Shown piece by piece: positions 59,748 to 64,000 of a stretch of DNA of 64,000 nucleotides (positions are counted from its first letter, which is position 1; each line of letters starts with the position of its first letter). This stretch comes from Siphonodentalium dalli (taxonomy: Eukaryota; Mollusca; Scaphopoda; Gadilida; Siphonodentaliidae). Location: the NCBI GenBank assembly GCA_032622095.1, contig CP136069.1, positions 125,383,450 to 125,447,449 of the forward strand, written 5' to 3'. The notes under the pieces are model-generated. The model worked only from the letters and a program-made list of their open reading frames with translations, did not search any database and was not told where the DNA came from. The translations under genes and the position numbers were made by a program.

Positions 59748-61140
59748 ATTATATATGACTATGAGTATGACTTATTCTTCCCTAAATAAATACCACTAAT
59801 GGCAGGCCCTAGACCCCGAAGCCACGACAAATAGTTTTCACGGCTGGCTCAACCGAAATTCGTGGCTGGTTAGCCAGCTAAGCCGGCTCAGTCACGACGT
59901 TCGTGGCTGACGAAATATGGCGGCTCAGCCGGCTGAGATGTTATCATTCAGCGTATTTTCGCTTCCGAAATGTTCCTAATCCCCGGTTATAGACGCCGTT
60001 TTTTTTAGCGTTTGTGGTGAACCCGTAGAATTCCAGACCACACGTAATATTTTGATGTTGGGCTTTTCCATTATGGCGAAAATTCACGAAGGACTGGCAT
60101 GGATATACTATGTAGTTTCCCATCTAATCGGTATAAGTTATATTGGGACTTCTATCGACTTCAGACTGCTATCATCACTGCCATCTTGCGATATATGCAT
60201 GCATCATTGAATGATGCATAAACCCGATAGTAATGATATATAATATTTCCATCTATTTTCTATTCTTATGTGTATATATTGACAAATGCCAGCGATGTCT
60301 GAGACTGGGTGTTGTCGATATAAACAATTTATATTTTAACCCTTTCAATACCGAATGGGTGCGCCTATTCAGTTATATGAAAACATGCATTGTGATAGTC
60401 TATTCCACATTAAGGGGCCCGGCGTTCTGATAATATAACAACCAGTGTCCATGCGAGTATGCCAATATTAGGCAATGCGGTTTAGTTCTTTGCGATTCAC
60501 AGTACAGTTGTGCTTGACATATAAGCCCATGTACACGGCTCAGCCATTTTACAATTCAGGCGGCGGAGATATTTAGATGTGGCTGGCGTTAGAGATAATA
60601 TGGCTGGCGGTGGCTTGTGGCCAATATGGCTGGCGGCGGCGGCGTGCGATGGCGGCTTCGGGCTCTAGCAGGCCCCCACCCTCCTGGGCCTGGAATACGG
60701 AATACCACTTAACACAGAGGGTGGAATACGGAATACCAGTTAACACCCATATGGAATTTTTAGGATAAATTTTCTATTGCAATACGAACGCCAGTCATCC
60801 CGCAGTGTCCACATCTAAAATGATCTAAAATGACGATGATCAACGATCTGTATGCAGCTGTCAAACCGTGAATTTATGGTGACAAAAATCACATTCATAT
60901 TATTATTATGATCATTTTTTGGAAGGTGTCGAAGGTCGGCGTACGAATACCGGTATTTTTGGAATATACCGAATACCTCCTAACAGAGGGGCCGGAATAC
61001 GGCGTACCTTAGCAGGGCATGGAATACGGCATACGAAAAGGGGGGGTGGGGGCCTCTATTGACGATCTAATCCAAATCGTCGGATCACACTTAGAGAGAT
61101 TTCCCCGGATCACCTTCTCAACTCGGCGTGATATGGACTC
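59748..61140. repeat. Interspersed repeat split by a ~1.25-kb insertion
   Basis: TTCTTCCCTAAATAAATACC (left) and GACGATCTAATCCAAATCGT with GAGATTTCCCCGGATCA (right) are the two halves of the repeat seen intact, in reverse, at 31716-31840. Between them lie GGCTCAGCCGGCTGAG-type sequence and, at 60670-61055, a ~386-bp unit with perfect 12-bp ends AGGCCCCCACCC/GGGTGGGGGCCT and repeated GGAATACGG words. Confidence 0.65.
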
Positions 61141-62329
61141 AGATCACTTCACTGTAGTGATAATCTCTATATACATGTAACACTATACTCCTGCAGATCG
61201 ATGTGCGATTGTTCTGCATATATGCCGAGTGATGGCCGGTATATATTGGCCAATTGATCAGCTGAATTGATACATATTATTCAACCAATATAATAATAAT
61301 TAATAACTTTTATTCACCAATTGTTTTCACGGAGGTTCCTTTGCAGAGATTGAAAACAGCAATATGAAGCATTCACAGAGGTGACATTAGGTCCCCGTTC
61401 ACACACGCGGAGGTCCCTTTTAATTTATGAAAGAGAAGATGAAGAATATTGATGTTATTCATTCAGTTAAAAATAAATATTATATATCCATTAGTTCTAC
61501 TCCCTGAGATCACTGTGATGATGTCCCTGAGATCACTGTGATGATGTCCCTATCGTGCCAATTAAATCACTGATATCCCTCAACTCATATGATGATATTC
61601 AAAATTCGCGGAGGTCCCCCTAAATTGGAAAAACAAACAACTTCAAAGAAATAAAGTGGTGTACATATGTACTATATGGGGCAGTTGAGACTTATTTTTC
61701 AACGAATAATAAAAGGAATGGTTATTTACAATTAGTCTACATTTGCAGAGATCCCTTTGCAGAAACAAAATTGTTAATTTAGACATTCGCGGAGGTCCCC
61801 TTAAATTTGTTATTAATTGAAGAGCACTCTTCAATTGAAGGTACATGTACATGTAGATAAAAAGTACTAAACATTATTCATCAAGGGTCAGATGCACATT
61901 TTAACAAAATTTCCTGGTATTTCACAATGGATTTTCTCAAAATCTGTTAGGAATTTCTTTGTGAAATTTGGTACAAGCGTGACACAATAGTTAAGATCTA
62001 TCACTTTTATGGCTTGAAAACAAAAATTTCCCTGTTTTCACGTACTGTACCAAGAACTTCTGTAAAATAGAATAGTGCAGTTCATATATCCATGATATTA
62101 TATCTGAAGATCATGAGAGGAGACTTAATTATTCTTGATTCATGAAATTTAATGATTATTTTCATTTAGAAAGGCAACTACCCATCTGGGTAAATAGATT
62201 TCCATATTTGAGAATTTTCAGGGTCATGCCTGTTGATCAATGAAAAATTGGGCTGAGATGAGTTCTGGGTCATGGGTTCATAACCAAGTTGAAGCTGCAT
62301 GACCACCATATCTCTTAAAAATATGGCCT
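61141..62329. repeat. Scattered CGCGGAGGTCCCC repeats
   Basis: CGGAGGT(T/C)CC(C)TTT-type words recur at about 61333, 61411, 61607 and 61788, each followed by AAATT-like sequence. A 25-bp unit GAGATCACTGTGATGATGTC is duplicated at 61505-61555. No coding signal is seen. Confidence 0.5.
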
Positions 62330-63363
62330 CATTTCCAGTTGATTGCTCCCTGCATTAGTAGACCACACTGCATATCAACATTTTTTTTCATTGGGCTGGA
62401 ATATTTGTGACTGCTATATTCTTCATTATAATAGATGGGGCTATATTGTGCAACTAAAAAAAAAATCGAACTCAACGTTATTATACAAATGAAACCTCCT
62501 CTCACAGAGCAAAGTAAGCTATTTAGTGATTAGAGTATTGTGTGAAATTATTAATCATTCTAGCAAATCTTGGTACCGAAAGGGACAACAAGAAAATAAT
62601 CTTTTCAACCTCTCAAATGTATTACCGTAAAATCCATTGTTTTTATCGTCTCTTCATAATTGCTCAGATTCTACATACAATGAAGATGACGATATGTGAA
62701 ATTCAAGATTTTCCACCAGATATATCCAGAGAAATTCTTTGTTGAAAATCTCTTGCCATTTTTGGCTGGATTTATGCAAAACGTGTGTCTCCCCCTTAAG
62801 GGGTTTCCATGTCTGAGCTAAAGTTTAGATGGACCTACACAGAAAACTACTTAATTGTTAAGCTAGTACACCACATGAAGGAATCTGTACTATCTGAAGA
62901 CCACATCAAGCATATTGTATAACAATAAAAATGTCGAAAAGATTTCTTTAATCATAGTTTTAGAAGGGAAATTTTGGGGAGAGTGTTCTCAGCAAGTATA
63001 AAAATTTAGTGGATATGAATAACTGCCATCACAGTACATGATCTGTACCAGTAAAAGGCTTGAATAGCACTTTAATTGAGTTCAAGGGAGTGGGGATTCA
63101 AGGGTACGATGCATATGTTGCATCAATAACGAAGAGCTTCCAATTGCAGCTAATAAGTGCAATATTGGAATAAGTGCAACATTGCAAATTATTAATCTAT
63201 CTGTTATGAATTAATTTTATGATAATTTCAAACCTATCAAATCCCAGCAACTAAAACTTTATTTACATTTATACAAGTCAAATTTCCTTCACTTTGCAGA
63301 AAGCCACCATGTTTTATCAATTGAAAACAAGAAACATATCATGATGCACAGATTACAAAGGAA

Positions 63364-63642
63364 ATGTCTTTCCTCTTCTCGGTCATCGTCCAAAGTTTCA
63401 AGTTTTTCAAAAGAGAGATTATGCTATTAAAACTATGCCTATTAGGCATGTCTAAAGATTTGCACCACAAAACAAATTCTAGAACAATAACAGAAATAAA
63501 CCTGGCAGGGTCGGTGATGAATGAGAGGATATTAAAAATTCAGCCCAAAATTCATTTGACAAGGAAGCAGTATATTGCCATTTATAATATATTGTTACCG
63601 GTACTGGTAATCGCCTTGATCATAATTATGGGAGTGTTATGA
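63364..63642 (+). CDS. Possible small membrane protein, unrecognised
   Basis: A 92-codon frame from ATG begins MSFLFSVIVQSFKFFKREIM and ends in a clear hydrophobic helix, YNILLPVLVIALIIIMGVL, at about residues 74-92, just before the stop. AATAAAAG follows at about 63688. The layout would suit a tail-anchored protein or the last exon of a receptor-type protein. I recognise no family, the frame is not long enough to exclude chance, and no good acceptor in frame was found. Treat as tentative. Confidence 0.25.
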   Translation: MSFLFSVIVQSFKFFKREIMLLKLCLLGMSKDLHHKTNSRTITEINLAGSVMNERILKIQPKIHLTRKQYIAIYNILLPVLVIALIIIMGVL

Positions 63643-63920
63643 TTCAGAACCATTCCTTCTTTTTACATGTAGTTTTCCTGAATATCTAATAAAAGTTTAA
63701 ATTTAGTATTTAAACATATATGTCAACCTGATTTTATCACATGCCGGGTTGTGACTTTATACATGTACTTGAAAAGGATATGTCGCTTTAGATGAACTAC
63801 ATGTATAAGACGATCAATTGTGTATGATGGTGAGATATAAAAATACTGATGAACCGATGGGTATCACATTTGCAAATTTTTATAATGTATCTACATTTGT
63901 CATTTTCAGCTCTTTGCAAG

Positions 63921-64000
63921 ATGAATATAATGATAGTTTCAGTGATTTTATATGGTGCCATGGCAACTGTGATAGCGAAGCCAACATTGTTTGATGCCTA
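63921..64000 (+). CDS. Start of a probable secreted-protein gene, cut by the window end
   Basis: An acceptor-like TTTGTCATTTTCAG ends at 63909. An ATG at 63921 then opens a frame reading MNIMIVSVILYGAMATVIAK, followed by PTLFDA to the last base. This is a short hydrophobic core with small residues before a likely cleavage (VIA/KP), as in a signal peptide. It probably is the first coding exon after a non-coding 5' exon. The product is unknown. Only 26 codons are visible, so chance cannot be excluded. Confidence 0.45.
   Translation, partial: MNIMIVSVILYGAMATVIAKPTLFDA

Noticed and set aside
1-64000. tRNA, rRNA and other structural RNA genes
   Set aside because: I looked for tRNA T-loop words and rRNA cores and saw none convincing; a covariance-model scan would be decisive.

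Overview
The window is eukaryotic nuclear DNA: AT-rich, intron-bearing, with one recognisable spliced gene in a dense bed of interspersed repeats. The repeat style points to a marine lophotrochozoan, most likely a mollusc. The signs are ~160-bp tandem cores beside GGAC/AGAC-type microsatellites and a terminal hairpin (the layout of bivalve 'pearl'-type elements), palindromic MITEs, and a Penelope-type GIY-YIG remnant. The species cannot be told from the sequence.

The backbone is a complete delta(24)-sterol reductase gene (DHCR24) on the minus strand, spanning about 58.9 kb (59176 down to 293) in eight coding exons. All but one junction use strong GT-AG signals and all phases are consistent. 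The exons total 1563 nt, giving about 520 residues, close to the ~516 of vertebrate DHCR24. Intron 1 is 24.7 kb, intron 6 is 14.5 kb and intron 4 is 10.1 kb; nearly every other feature in the window lies inside these introns.

Intron 6 (2201-16673) carries the most interesting cargo: a ~5.6 kb element (3369-8939). Inverted arrays of ~370-385 bp units flank a decayed minus-strand gene of a large, functionally uncharacterised invertebrate protein family. I suggest, as inference only, that this is a DDE-type DNA transposon whose transposase has not been recognised as one. Intron 6 also holds a perfect-armed palindrome (9181-9406) and two members of repeat family A (10545-11678 and 14203-16300).

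Intron 5 holds palindromic MITEs and a hAT-like element with an 8-bp target duplication (17715-18839). Intron 4 holds a 28-bp minisatellite and a ~5 kb nest of 160-bp arrays with a recent 965-bp higher-order duplication (22350-27380). It also holds a 1.4-kb insertion inside an older palindromic repeat. Introns 2 and 3 hold foldback MITEs, one ending 18 nt from the exon 2 splice donor.

Intron 1 (34185-58933) holds two more family A elements, a C2H2 zinc-finger fragment, the GIY-YIG tail of a Penelope-like retroelement, and a 5.8-kb element with ~1.1-kb terminal inverted repeats (43138-48962). It also holds a Harbinger-like insertion with its empty site visible elsewhere in the window, and poly-C-rich tandem repeats.

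Upstream of DHCR24 (59177-64000) lie the promoter region with two DR1-like nuclear-receptor sites, further repeats, and near the end a short plus-strand ORF with a C-terminal membrane helix. The last 80 bases begin a signal-peptide-like reading frame after a splice-acceptor-like sequence, probably the first coding exon of a neighbouring secreted-protein gene cut by the window edge.
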